This document shows, piece by piece, positions 20,869 through 31,753 of a stretch of 64,000 nucleotides of DNA. The notes under the pieces are model-generated. The model was not told the origin of the DNA. It saw only the letters and a list, made by a program, of their open reading frames with translations, and did no database searches. The DNA comes from Isoperla grammatica (lineage: Eukaryota; Arthropoda; Insecta; Plecoptera; Perlodidae): the NCBI GenBank assembly GCA_945910005.1, contig OX246749.1, positions 23,483,097 to 23,547,096 on the forward strand, read 5' to 3'. The first letter of the stretch is position 1. Every line of letters begins with the position of its first letter. Both the position numbers and the translations under genes were made by a program.

Positions 20869-21927
20869 ATGGCAGAAGGGCAGAGTCTCTTACGAACCTT
20901 GGCTGCCGTCTGTGCCGACGAAATAAACACAGACCAAGGCCCACCGAATGAAAACTGGTCTAGGCCTAGTGAGTCTAGTGGAGAGTCTGCAAATGCTCAA
21001 CAACCAACATCAACCGATTTGCTAGTAAAGTTGATGATCGAAGAGAATAGAAGATGGGATCAGATGATAATGGATTTGATTGGCCGCATAGGACAACCTA
21101 CCACCCTGCAACCCCCACCTGTTACTACGGAATCGTACCAGATTATGCCCGATTTAACTAAATCTATCGAGAATTTCGCGGGTGACGGTAATTGTGGATT
21201 AGCCCAAGAATGGTTGCGATCAATTGAAGCCTTGGCCAAACTACATAAGTGGCCAGAATCTTTCATGTTGGAGTCTGCTCGAATGCATCTCACGGGAGCA
21301 GCACGGCACTGGTTTGCCGGACGCCGTGAAGAAATCACGTCCTGGGCAGAGTTTAGGGCTAGTTTCGAGAACACGTTCATAGGTACACTCACTTTACCGG
21401 ACCTATGGAAACGAATGCAAGGTCGTGTCCAGACAAAAGGTGAGAACACGCACGTCTATTTTCACGAAAAAGCGAGGTATTGCAAGGACCTTAAGTTGTC
21501 TTTTCATGACACGAAGCAGCAGATCCTGCTAGGACTGTGGTCCCAACAGCTCTGTTCGCAGCTCATGTCAACACGCCACAGCAATCTGGACGAGCTATTG
21601 ACTGACGTAAGGGAGTACGACCAAATCGATATATGTAGAAGTGAGCGGATAAATGCTCAGCGCATTTCGAGTGATTCATCCGTTAAGTCATCTCCTCGAC
21701 GTCAACCGCAGCCCGCGTCAAGTGTCCCGAGTCCGCCCGACGCTGTAGTGAAGACGGAGCAACCCAGTCGACCAGACAAACCTTATCGCGGTAAGACCCG
21801 TCTACCGATACAGAATTCTGCTGGTGAATTGTTGTGCTACAATTGTAGTAATTATGGCCACATTTCACGAGATTGTCCGAGCCCGAGGAAGACCCTGCAC
21901 TGTCTGAACGCAACGCCACTGCAATAG
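20869..21927 (+). CDS. gag: Gypsy Gag
   Basis: The frame opens at ATG 20869 (MAEGQSLLRTLAAVCADE, with a good start context) and gives 352 residues. Its central part matches retrotransposon Gag capsid (LAQEWLRSIEALAKLHKWPE, ARHWFAGRREEITSWAEFRA, FIGTLTLPDLWKRMQ). A C-terminal CCHC zinc knuckle, CYNCSNYGHISRDC, binds nucleic acid. The stop at 21927 comes just after the knuckle; protease follows in another frame, as frameshift fusion or decay would give. Confidence 0.85.
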   Translation: MAEGQSLLRTLAAVCADEINTDQGPPNENWSRPSESSGESANAQQPTSTDLLVKLMIEENRRWDQMIMDLIGRIGQPTTLQPPPVTTESYQIMPDLTKSIENFAGDGNCGLAQEWLRSIEALAKLHKWPESFMLESARMHLTGAARHWFAGRREEITSWAEFRASFENTFIGTLTLPDLWKRMQGRVQTKGENTHVYFHEKARYCKDLKLSFHDTKQQILLGLWSQQLCSQLMSTRHSNLDELLTDVREYDQIDICRSERINAQRISSDSSVKSSPRRQPQPASSVPSPPDAVVKTEQPSRPDKPYRGKTRLPIQNSAGELLCYNCSNYGHISRDCPSPRKTLHCLNATPLQ

Positions 21928-21949
21928 CACGACGCAACCGGCGCCATCT

Positions 21950-22600
21950 TACAGGTTAGTAGCGTTGAGGGTGTCAACCCGATCAAGTATTTGAGAACAG
22001 TGAAGGTGATCAATTCTCAATCACTACAAGGCATGATCGATTGCGGCAGTTCGAGCTGCACGATGCAGGCCTCTGTGGAGTTGCAGTTCAACCAACCACT
22101 AGCACCTTGTATGGATTTGGTGATGCGCAAGGAGCAATCCAACCACTGGGGAAGGTTACGGTAAACTTGGAAATTGATGGTGTAATTGGCGAGGATATCA
22201 CTGTACTTGTAGTACCTGATAAAGACCAGGACATGGAAATCCTCGTTGGTCGCACTTGGACCGAATTGCCTCATGTAGCTTTCATCAAAATCGATGATTC
22301 GCTAACGATTGGAAACCACTTCAATGAGCCTTTCCGTAATCTGCAGATCGACCCGTTGTGTAACTCGACTAAACTTGTAAATATCACTGACGTAACCCTG
22401 AAGAAGAATTCAATAAACTGTGTGAAAATAGCACAGATTGGAGGTCACGATGACACAATCTTAGTCAAAGAAGTAGAGGAAAAATCTCCATTGTATGCCT
22501 GTATCGAACAGGGTGAATGTATTGTGCCGGTGAGAAACTCGTCAAACCAGGACATATTGCTCAAAAAGGGAGAATGTGTCGTCCGAGGGGAGAAAGCAGA
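21950..22600 (+). pseudogene. Gypsy aspartic protease, frameshifted
   Basis: One frame has MIDCGSSSCTMQASVELQFN (active-site Asp as D-C-G) near 22030. Another, from about 22100, has YGFGDAQGAIQPLG and a V-V-P-D ... ILVGRTWTELPHVAFIK block, which is the second half of a retropepsin. A single-base shift between them breaks the enzyme. The frame then runs to about 22600, where a LINE interrupts pol. Confidence 0.75.
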
Positions 22601-22615
22601 AAGCGCCCTTCCAAG

Positions 22616-24726
22616 ATGGCGTCAGCGATGGACGTCGTACGCATAACCTCTCGGGTTTTTTATAATTCGAACATAAACAAGAATATAAGTAGCTTCAGTA
22701 ATCAATATCAATACAAAACAAACTTCAGTGAAGTGACAAGTAATATCAAGACACCAGCTGAACCGGTCAACGAAAGTGGTGCACGGGTTAGTAATGGGCC
22801 TAGGCCTATGGATTATCAACCACGCCTGAAACTTGGCCTGCGAGCTGAACCACGCCAGAATCATGGCATCCAAGACGATTTAACGGTAAGCCGTGATCTT
22901 CTTATGAGATTAACCGTCGTAACGAAACACATTTGTGACCTTGGACAGGAAATAGGAAAGCTCGTTGCAATATGTCGTGACATAGGCCTAGGCCTAGGCC
23001 CAGATGGACTGGAAATGCCTGAAACGGATGGCACCCAAGCCGGGCTAGGCCTAGGCCTAGGCCCAAGCGGAGGCCTACGAGCAGGGCGACACCCCGACCC
23101 CACACAGTGTGATCCAATGAACCTAATTAAACAAAAAACGCCTGCAACCGATGACACTATGTAGGCCTACCTAGGCAGCCCCAGGTATGCTAGACCTATC
23201 AAGGCCAAAGCCTAGGCCTAGGCCAGCTGTCGCTAGGCCTACCCCCCAGGACAAAACACACCAGGTGGTCATTATGGCAGATAGCCACGGTCGATTCATG
23301 TCTTCTCTTATTCTCAATGAATTACAAAATCTTGACAGTGAGTGCAAGTATGAAATTGACTCTTTCATAAAACCAGGGGCAGACTCGCTTCAAGTCACTG
23401 AAGGCCTAATCAACAAGGCCCAGAAACTCACGAAACGGGACACTATCGTCATAATAACGGGAACAAATGACATTGAGAGCAACAGCAACAACATAAGAGA
23501 TGCCCTGATCCCCTTAAGAAGCTGTAATCACACTTGCAAAGTTATAATAACGCAAATTTTACCGCGATTTGATAATCACAATCACAAAAACTTAACAAAT
23601 ATCAACAAGTTCATAGCTGATATAAACATAAAAATGGAAAACTTACTCAGACTGCCCTGATGTACAAATACTACGTGTAGATCCACTAACCAGGGATCAC
23701 TTTACCATCCACGGTCTACACCTGAACTTAAAAGGCAAAGAAAAACTGGCCAAATTGGTGTCGATGGAAATAACCAGCTCTAGGCAAGGGCCTACAAGAA
23801 ACATGGCTATAGGCCTACCACCAATCCAAACAGCCCCGACATGCCGGGTCACAACAGTCGAGTCACCCCCAGTCCGTCGGCCCACGGAGACAGAGGAACG
23901 GCAGCCTGTGCCAGTCGCTCAGCCCGCTGCCCATGGTAGTCTACCGCTACTAGACACCCAACCCACGGAGACAGAGGAACGGCAGCCTGAGCCAGTCGCT
24001 CAGCCCGCTGCACATGTCAGTCTACCGCTACTAGACACCCAACCCACGGAGACAGAGGAACGGCAGCCTGAGCCAGTCGCTCAGCCCGCTGCACATGTCA
24101 GTCTACCGCTACTAGACACCCAACCCACGGAGACAGAGGAACGGCAGCCTGAGCCAGTCGCTCAGCCCGCTGCACATGTCAGTCTACCGCTACTAGACAC
24201 CCAACCCACGGAGACAGAGGAACGGCAGCCTGTGCCAGTCGCTCAGCCCGCTGCCCATGGTAGTCTACCGCTACTAGACACCCAACCCACGGAGACAGAG
24301 GAACGGCAGCCTGTGCCAGTCGCTCAGCCCGCTGCCCATGGTAGTCTACCGCTACTAGACACCCAACCCACGGAGACAGAGGAACGGCAGCCTGAGCCAG
24401 TCGCTCAGCCCGCTGCACATGTCAGTCTACCGCTACTAGACACCCAACCCACGGAGACAGAGGAACGGCAGCCTGAGCCAGTCGCTCAGCCCGCTGCACA
24501 TGTCAGTCTGCCGCTACCAGACACCCAACCCACGGAGACAATGCCGGAACGGGGAGTACTAGCCCCCCCACCCATAGAAACTAATTTAGATGACTATCCA
24601 GATGACGACGATGATGACTCTCTAGGATTCGACACTAGTCCTAACATGACACTGGACGAGCTCAAAGCACTAGCCTGCCCCTTTGACCCTTTTTGGACAA
24701 ACCCGCCCCTACAATACACGCCGTAG
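22616..24726 (+). pseudogene. LINE ORF1: coil, SGNH esterase, proline repeats
   Basis: An ATG at 22616 (MASAMDVVRITSRVF) opens the N-terminal part, which stops at 23164. The next frame (23187-23660) carries an SGNH domain with VVIMADSHGRFMSS (nucleophile in D-S) and IVIITGTNDIESNS (block III). After a shift near 23660 the third frame supplies the Asp-His block HFTIHGLHLNLKGKEKLA, then eight 27-residue repeats and an acidic C-terminus, stopping at 24726. The three pieces together give a full ORF1 layout. The shifts may be real decay or base-calling errors. Esterase domains of this kind are reported from CR1/L2-type ORF1 proteins. Confidence 0.7.
23881..24528 (+). repeat. 81-bp tandem repeat x8 encoding 27 residues
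   Basis: Units start at 23881 and then every 81 bases, with a partial ninth at 24529. The frame is kept (PTETEERQPEPVAQPAAHV...). Two versions alternate: VPVAQPAAHG in units 1, 5 and 6, and EPVAQPAAHV in units 2, 3, 4, 7 and 8. This points to block duplication within the array. Confidence 0.95.
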
Positions 24727-24756
24727 ACATACCAAATTACCAATTACCAATTATAA

Positions 24757-27698
24757 AACTCTCACAGGCCACAAAAAAGAAAAACTAAATCTAACATTCA
24801 CATAACCCATCAAAATGTCCAATGCCTAACTACCACTAAAATAAACAACCTTGAAACTATTCTAGAAGAACAATACTTTGCTCAAAACAATGTAGACATC
24901 CTTTGCATTTCCGAACACTGGCTAAACGATTTAAATATAAAACAAGTAAATATCCCTAACTACGAAATCGTTACTCAATTTTGCAGGCATAATACTAAAC
25001 ACGGAGGAGTGGCAATCTACTTAAGTAAACTAAACCAATTAGAGTTAAAACCACGAAACGATATAAATAAACTAAGTATAGAAGGTACACTGGAAATAGC
25101 CGGAGCTGACTTGCATATTAAACCCCCAAATCACCCGCAAAATAAGAATAACAATGAAAAAATCACCATAGTTACGATTTACAGGCCCCCCACGGGTAAC
25201 ATTGATCTATTCATCGACATCCTGTATAATGTATTGGTTCTAAACTCCAAGCCACTAAAGAAAATCATAATTCTTGGAGATTTTAATATAGACACATCTT
25301 GCTCATCAACAAATAAACTAAAACTAACCAACCTATTAGAATCCTTTAACATTGCATTGACAATAAATGAACCTACAAGAATTGATCCACACCATAAAAC
25401 CAGCTCTACAATAGACAACATTGCAACAAATTTAGAATCTCATAAATTCGTATCAAAAGTAATGCAGAACAACTTATCAGACCACTATGCGCAATCAATA
25501 ACAATCTTTTCAACACAAGAACTACTCACCACCAAAATAATTCACAAGAGAACATTCAAAAGTGACCAAATAGATACATTTAACGAACAACTACTAACTA
25601 TAGACTGGGGCTCACTGTTACAAGGAGAAAATCCAGATACAAAATTTAACACATTTCACGACACATTTCTGGATCACTTCAACATCCACTTTCCTAAACA
25701 GCGTTTAAAAATTAACCCCAACTACAAAAAACAAGACTGGACCACAAGTGGTATAAAAAAATCAAGGGCAAACTTAAAATGTTTATTTGCTTTACAGAAA
25801 CATTTTTCAAGCAGCTTCTTAACTAACTACTACAAAACGTATAAGTCATTGTATGATAGAACTTTAAACTTAGCTAAAAAAATGCATATTAACAATATAA
25901 TAAGCACCAGTGATAACAAATCAAAGACTACTTGGAACATAATAAATGAAGTAACAAACAAAGCTCAACACCAAAAAAGCAAAAAACCTTATAAAATTGA
26001 AGTAAATAAGGATATTATTAAGGATCAACAAAACATTGCTGAAGAATTCAATACATATTTTTCTGAAATAACAACACACATCTGAATACGGTCCACTCAA
26101 TTTACTTCTACCCAATTTCCTCTACTGATATAATCAAGACAGTAGGCAAACTAAAAACTAAAAACTCTAGTGGCCTTGACGAAGTACCAATCTCACTCAT
26201 AAAGAAATGTATAATGTATATCGCAGACCCGCTTTGCCATATCTTTAATGATTGCTTGGAACATGGCATTTTTCCAGAGAGGCTAAAAATTGCTAAAATC
26301 ATTCCCCTCTTTAAAAAAGATAACAAAATGATACTTAGTAACTACAGACCCATATCACTTCTTCCCGCATTCTCTAAAATCTTTGAAAAATTAATATTTG
26401 AAAACATCATTAACTTCTTAGACAAACACACTCTGTTATCTGACCATCAAAGTGGCTTCCGAAAAAACCGTTCCACAAGTACCACAATAAATAACCTTAT
26501 TCAACAAATTATAGATGCACTTGAAAAAAATGAACCAATCATAGGAATTTTTTATGACATGTCCAAAGCATTCGACTGCGCTGATCATAATATTCTATTG
26601 ACAAAATTGGAATTGTACGGATTCCGTGGCTTGCCGCTCAAGCTTATGGTATCTTACCTTACAAACCGTTACCAAATAACGGAAATCTCAGGCACTACCA
26701 ATAATACGGAGGTATCATACCAATCTAAACCCCGTAAAATTGTGAGTGGAGTTCCTCAAGGATCTATCCTTGGCCCACTGATGTTCCTAATCTACACTAA
26801 TGATTTACCATTCGTCATAGAAAACATAAAACTATTCGCCGACGATTTCTCCAAATTGACTAAAGGCTCTACCATTGATGACACTTCAAAAAAAGCAAAC
26901 ACATGTGCAGAAGCCACTTATAATTGGTTCAAAAATAACAAACTAATTTCTAATGCAGACAAAACTAAATTCTTACAGTTTCACTCCAAACGCAAAAGTA
27001 AAATCATTAACAGAGTCAAAGAGATAAAAAATTCAACTAACAACTCTTCCTTTTCTCCTTCTAGTCATACAAACTTCCTTGGAATAATATTAGATGAAAA
27101 CCTTAACTGGTCAAGGCACTGCAATAGCTTAATACCAAAACTTAACTCTGCCTGCTTTGCAATAAGATCAGTTAAGGCACACTCAAACTTACAGACAGCA
27201 AAACTAGTTTATTTTTCCAATTTTGAATCCCAAATACGATATGGTGTTGCATTCTGGGGATTGTCACCAGACACAAAGCATATCTTTATAATACAAAAAA
27301 ATTCCTTAAGAGCAATGTGTGGCCTTAGATCACTAAAAAATGAGCCCAAACCGCACTGTAAAGAATTCTTCATTAAACATAACATTTTGACTTCTTACAG
27401 TTTATACATTCTCGAAGCAACAACCCTTGTAAAAAAACAAACTGGTTCCAATAAACCAACCCCCAACAACCAAATCCACTCTCATAACACACGACAAGCC
27501 GACAAAATCCACACAACTCGGTACAAGACTAAATTTTCACAAAATAACTCGATGCACATTAATTACAAAATTCTTAATAAGTTACCACCAGATCTAATCA
27601 ACATTAAAAATACAGACACATTTCGCTTTAAATTAAAGAAGATGCTAAAGAAGAAGGCGTACTACTCGCTCGAAGAATTCTTTTCAGACACGTTCTAG
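24757..27698 (+). pseudogene. LINE ORF2: endonuclease and reverse transcriptase
   Basis: The frame opens after TAA at 24754 without an ATG before the EEP endonuclease starts (IHITHQNVQCLTTTKINNLE). It continues through LCISEHWLND, TIYRPPTGNIDLFID, ILGDFNIDTS and NLSDHYAQS (catalytic Asp, Asn, His). It stops at 26085 and resumes in another frame, which is open to 27698. RT motifs are NYRPISLLPAFSKIFEK, DHQSGFRKNRST, FYDMSKAFDCADH, GVPQGSILGP and IKLFADDFSKLTK. One base shift near 26070 thus separates endonuclease from RT. The first ATG in the endonuclease frame (25009) is inside the domain. Confidence 0.8.
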
Positions 27699-27797
27699 GG
27701 TAAACTAAAAAACTAAAAAAAAATGAACATATTTAATCATATTATTTATGTATTATGTAAAATCTATTTCTGTAATACCATTGTGCATTATTAATAC

Positions 27798-27798
<1 letters not shown>

Positions 27799-27839
<41 letters not shown>

Positions 27840-27910
27840 CATGATTATTATTACTATTATTATTATTATTATTATTATTGTTATTATTATTATTACTATT
27901 ATTATTGTTG
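27799..27910 (+). repeat. (ATT)n microsatellite
   Basis: A nearly pure ATT run with a few interruptions (TCATG, TGTTG), in the LINE 3' untranslated part. It creates a spurious poly-Asn frame on the minus strand. Confidence 0.95.
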
Positions 27911-28212
27911 TTGACTGATTTATATATAGTCCTATTTATGTATTGAATCATACCTTACTATTATGTATTAGTACCTACTATAATTGTTTATCATATTGGT
28001 ATATTGCACAATAATGATGCATTGATAGTAATTATATTATGTTACCACTAAACTTATAACAAACAGTGATATTATCTAAACACAGTACATATAAATAGTA
28101 ATACATAGTAGGTTAACAATAGTATTATATCACCATTATTCTTAGAACTGATGTTCTTAAACATAGGCTTTCCATATACCCTTCTAGGGTCAAGACTGAC
28201 ATATTTTATTAC

Positions 28213-28215
28213 TTG

Positions 28216-28247
<32 letters not shown>

Positions 28248-28265
28248 AAAAAAAAAAAAAAAAAA
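28213..28265 (+). repeat. (GTAT)n followed by poly(A)
   Basis: About seven or eight GTAT units run into about 21 A. They form part of the LINE 3' tail. Confidence 0.95.
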
Positions 28266-28324
28266 CTGCCTGCCTGTCTGTAACAAAATGTAATAGTCAA
28301 TAAGGAAATAAAACGATCTACTAC

Positions 28325-28518
28325 TCACACAACTTGCTTGCACGGAGAGGATAGCTGTAAGACCACCGATTCAAGTAGAAGATATTCGTGTTGATACGCA
28401 AATGCCCGATGTCTATCGTCTCGAACTTGACGCGCTCGTATTCGAGTATCGAGATGTATTTGCTCGGTCGGTGGATGAAATTGGCTGTACCGATCTGGCA
28501 GAGATGGACATCAGGGAA
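28325..28518 (+). pseudogene. Gypsy pol segment between protease and RT
   Basis: After the LINE the Gypsy frame returns with IAVRPPIQVEDIRVDTQMPD and DVFARSVDEIGCTDL, the linker that precedes the H-x-I/V-x-x-x-x-P RT start. It runs in frame into the first unit of the 38-bp array. Confidence 0.75.
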
Positions 28519-30152
28519 GTTCCAGGTAGTCACCCCGTACAATGTCGGCCATATCAGTTCCAGGTAGTCACCCCGTACAATGTCGGCCATATCAGTTCCA
28601 GGTAGTCACCCTGTACAATGTCGGCCATATCAGTTCCAGGTAGTCACCCCGTACAATGTCGGTCATATCAGTTCCAGGTAGCCACCCCGTACAATGTCGG
28701 CCATATCAGTTCCAGGTAGTCACCCCGTACAATGTCGGCCATATCAGTTCCAGGTAGCCACCCCGTACAATGTCGGCCATATCAGTTCCAGGTAGCCACC
28801 CCGTACAATGTCGGCCATATCAGTTCCAGGTAGTCACCCCGTACAATGTCGGCCATATCAGTTCCAGGTAGTCACCCCGTACAATGTCGGCCATATCAGT
28901 TCCAGGTAGTCACCCCGTACAATGTCGGCCATATCAGTTCCAGGTAGTCACCCCGTACAATGTCGGCCATATCAGTTCCAGGTAGTCACCCCGTACAATG
29001 TCAGCCATATCAGTTCCAGGTAGTCACCCCGTACAATGTCGGCCATATCAGTTCCAGGTAGTCACCCCGTACAATGTCGGCCATATCAGTTCCAGGTAGT
29101 CACCCCGTACAATGTCGGCCATATCAGTTCCAGGTAGTCACCCTGTACAATGTCGGCCATATCAGTTCCAGGTAGTCACCCCGTACAATGTCGGCCATAT
29201 CAGTTCCAGGTAGTCACCCCGTACAATGTCGGCCATATCAGTTCCAGGTAGTCACCCCGTACAATGTCGGCCATATCAGTTCCAGGTAGTCACCCCGTAC
29301 AATGTCGGCCATATCAGTTCCAGGTAGTCACCCCGTACAATGTCGGCCATATCAGTTCCAGGTAGTCACCCCGTACAATGTCGGCCATATCAGTTCCAGG
29401 TAGTCACCCCGTACAATGTCAGCCATATCAGTTCCAGGTAGTCACCCCGTACAATGTCGGCCATATCAGTTCCAGGTAGTCACCCCGTACAATGTCGGCC
29501 ATATCAGTTCCAGGTAGTCACCCCGTACAATGTCGGCCATATCAGTTCCAGGTAGTCACCCTGTACAATGTCGGCCATATCAGTTCCAGGTAGTCACCCC
29601 GTACAATGTCGGCCATATCAGTTCCAGGTAGTCACCCCGTACAATGTCGGCCATATCAGTTCCAGGTAGTCACCCCGTACAATGTCGGCCATATCAGTTC
29701 CAGGTAGTCACCCCGTACAATGTCGGCCATATCAGTTCCAGGTAGTCACCCCGTACAATGTCGGCCATATCAGTTCCAGGTAGTCACCCCGTACAATGTC
29801 GGCCATATCAGTTCCAGGTAGTCACCCCGTACAATGTCGGCCATATCAGTTCCAGGTAGTCACCCCGTACAATGTCGGCCATATCAGTTCCAGGTAGTCA
29901 CCCCGTACAATGTCGGCCATATCAGTTCCAGGTAGTCACCCCGTACAATGTCGGCCATATCAGTTCCAGGTAGTCACCCCGTACAATGTCGGCCATATCA
30001 GTTCCAGGTAGTCACCCCGTACAATGTCGGCCATATCAGTTCCAGGTAGTCACCCCGTACAATGTCGGCCATATCAGTTCCAGGTAGTGACCCCGTACAA
30101 TGTCGGCCATATCAGTTCCAGGTAGTCACCCCGTACAATGTCGGCCATATCA
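28519..30152 (+). repeat. 38-bp tandem array, exactly 43 units, inside Gypsy pol
   Basis: The unit starts GTTCCAGGTAGTCACCCCGT and ends CGGCCATATCA; 43 x 38 = 1634 bases, which is the whole span. In the pol frame one unit reads VPGSHPVQCRPY, the RT start motif, so the array is an amplified piece of coding sequence. The added 42 units are 1596 bases, a multiple of 3, so frame after the array is kept, but stops occur inside every third unit. Only a few substitutions occur (CCCTG, GTCAGCC, GCCACCC, GTGACC). Two of them recur exactly 418 bases (11 units) apart: CCCTG at 29141 and 29559, and TCAGCC at 29001 and 29419. Confidence 0.97.
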
Positions 30153-31014
30153 TGCCACCACTGCAAATCGCGACGCGATCAAAGCCATCGTTCACGAGTG
30201 GAAGGGGTTGGGAATCGTAAGCGAGACTCAACCTCCATACGCAAGTCCAGTTCTCCTGGTGCAGAAAAAGACTGGCGAGAAACGGCTGGTAGTCGATTAC
30301 CGTAAATTGAATCTACAGACTGTGAAGCAGAACTTTCCAATTCCGAATGTCGATGAACAACTTGAAAAGCTGACAGGATGCAAGCTGTTCACGGTCTTAG
30401 ATTTAGCCCATGGCTATCTACAAATCCCGTTGAGCGAAGAAGCTAAGGAGAAGACCGCGTTTGTGACCCCCGATAAAACAGGGCAATTTAACCGTATGAT
30501 ATTTGGTTTAAGAAATGCACCTGCCGAGTTTCAGCGTGTAATGAATCGCGCACTTGGTTCCTTGCGAAACACGGTCGCTATGTGTTATTTGGACGACCTT
30601 CTTATCGCAGCCAAGGACTGGCCCGAAATGCTCTCCAAGTTACGGTTAGTATTCGAAGCCGTGCGTAAAGCTAAGTTAACCCTACGCTTAAGTAAGTGCG
30701 AATTTGGACGCACTGAGCTTGAGTATCTTGGATTCGCAATAACTGCAGGATGTTTGAAACCCGGACGTAGGAAGACGTCAGCAATTTCAGACTTCCCAGT
30801 GCCAAAGAACGTCTATGAAGTTTGTCGCTTCATAGGGCTCACAAGTTTCTTCCGAAGATTCATCAAGCATCATGCCGCAAAAGCAGCACCATTGACCCGC
30901 CTACTGAAGAAGGATCAGTTATTTGCCTGGGGATCAGAGCAGCAAGCGTCATTTGAAGAACTTAAGAAAGCTTTGACAGAAGAACCGACTCAGCCTGTAC
31001 AACCTGAACGCTAG
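30153..31014 (+). pseudogene. pol: Gypsy reverse transcriptase
   Basis: From the end of the array the frame reads ATTANRDAIKAIVHEWKGLG and KKTGEKRLVVDYRKLN, then FTVLDLAHGYLQIPL (first catalytic Asp), FGLRNAPAEFQRVMN, CYLDDLLIAAK (Y-L-D-D), LSKCEFGRTELEYLGF and FIGLTSFFRRFIKHHA. These are all Gypsy RT blocks in order. It ends at a premature stop at 31014; RNase H continues after a one-base shift. Confidence 0.9.
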
Positions 31015-31441
31015 GACTGAAGTCCATACCGACGCCAGTTCCAAAGGACTTGCCGGAATGCTCCTACAAGAGGGGAGTGATAAAATGCTACACTTGGTCT
31101 ACTGTGTCAGTAAAAGAACCACGGATGCTGAGCGGTTCTATCATTCAAGTACGCTTGAACTAACTGCTATAGTTTGGACTCTCGTCAGACTGCGACAGTT
31201 CTTGCTGGGCATTGCGTTTGCGATTGTGACGGATTGTCAAGCGTTGGTGTATTTGAACACGAAGAAAACCAACAATCCTCAGATGGCACGCTGGTTCAAC
31301 CTGCTGCAAGAGTACGATATCACTGAAGTGAGGCACAGACCGGGCGTAAAGATGGCCCATGTGATGCCCTCAGTCGAGCACGCACCGAGCAAAGTGACGA
31401 TACGGAAGATCGCATTGGAGAACGACTTGGTGTTTACGTGA
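31015..31441 (+). pseudogene. Gypsy RNase H domain
   Basis: EVHTDASSKGLAGMLLQ, then ERFYHSSTLELTAIVW and IVTDCQALVYLN give the first three acidic residues. The usual final His-Val-Asp motif reads AHVMPSVEH, so the last catalytic Asp is lost. The frame stops at 31441, shortly before the hAT insertion. Confidence 0.8.
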
Positions 31442-31486
31442 CCATGACGCTAATCGACCAGGTCATGATGATTAGTGATCGAAGTG

Positions 31487-31567
31487 TGAAATATTTCAAT
31501 TGAAATATTTCATTTGAAATATTTCAAACTGAAATATTTCAAGCCATTTTTTTTGAAATATTTCAAT
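31487..31567. promoter_or_regulatory. Left subterminal palindromes
   Basis: TGAAATATTTCA, a 12-base palindrome, and close variants recur about five times just inside the left end. The same motif fills the right end at about 35504-35551. Clustered short subterminal repeats are the usual binding sites for hAT transposases. Confidence 0.75.
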
Positions 31568-31753
31568 AAATTTCAAATCATTTTTTCATTTAAATAATGA
31601 ATATAATATACCTCCAATATGCCCAAGTGGCCAGAATACAACAACAGCAACAACAACAGATGTATGAAGTCATGAAGTGAAGTTTCCTAGAAGGCAGTGA
31701 CAACTGACAAGACAGGATGTGAGTCTGTGACAAGACTGTGTTTGTACATCAAG

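Larger units (their letters stand above)
22601..28320 (+). mobile_element. CR1/L2-like LINE, near full length
   Basis: It has ORF1 with SGNH domain, ORF2 with endonuclease and RT, and a 3' UTR ending in GTAT repeats and poly(A). It is inserted in the Gypsy pol gene between protease and RT. Target duplication was not resolved at either end. It lacks RNase H, unlike the I-like LINE at 10.6 kb. Confidence 0.8.

Noticed and set aside
24179..24418. Repetitive minus-strand ORF within LINE ORF1
   Set aside because: It is a shadow of the 81-bp coding repeat on the plus strand.
27742..27951. Poly-asparagine ORF on the minus strand
   Set aside because: It is the translation of an (ATT)n microsatellite.
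28519..30152. Regular short repeats suggestive of CRISPR
   Set aside because: Units are directly contiguous with no unique spacers, and the context is a eukaryotic retrotransposon pol gene.
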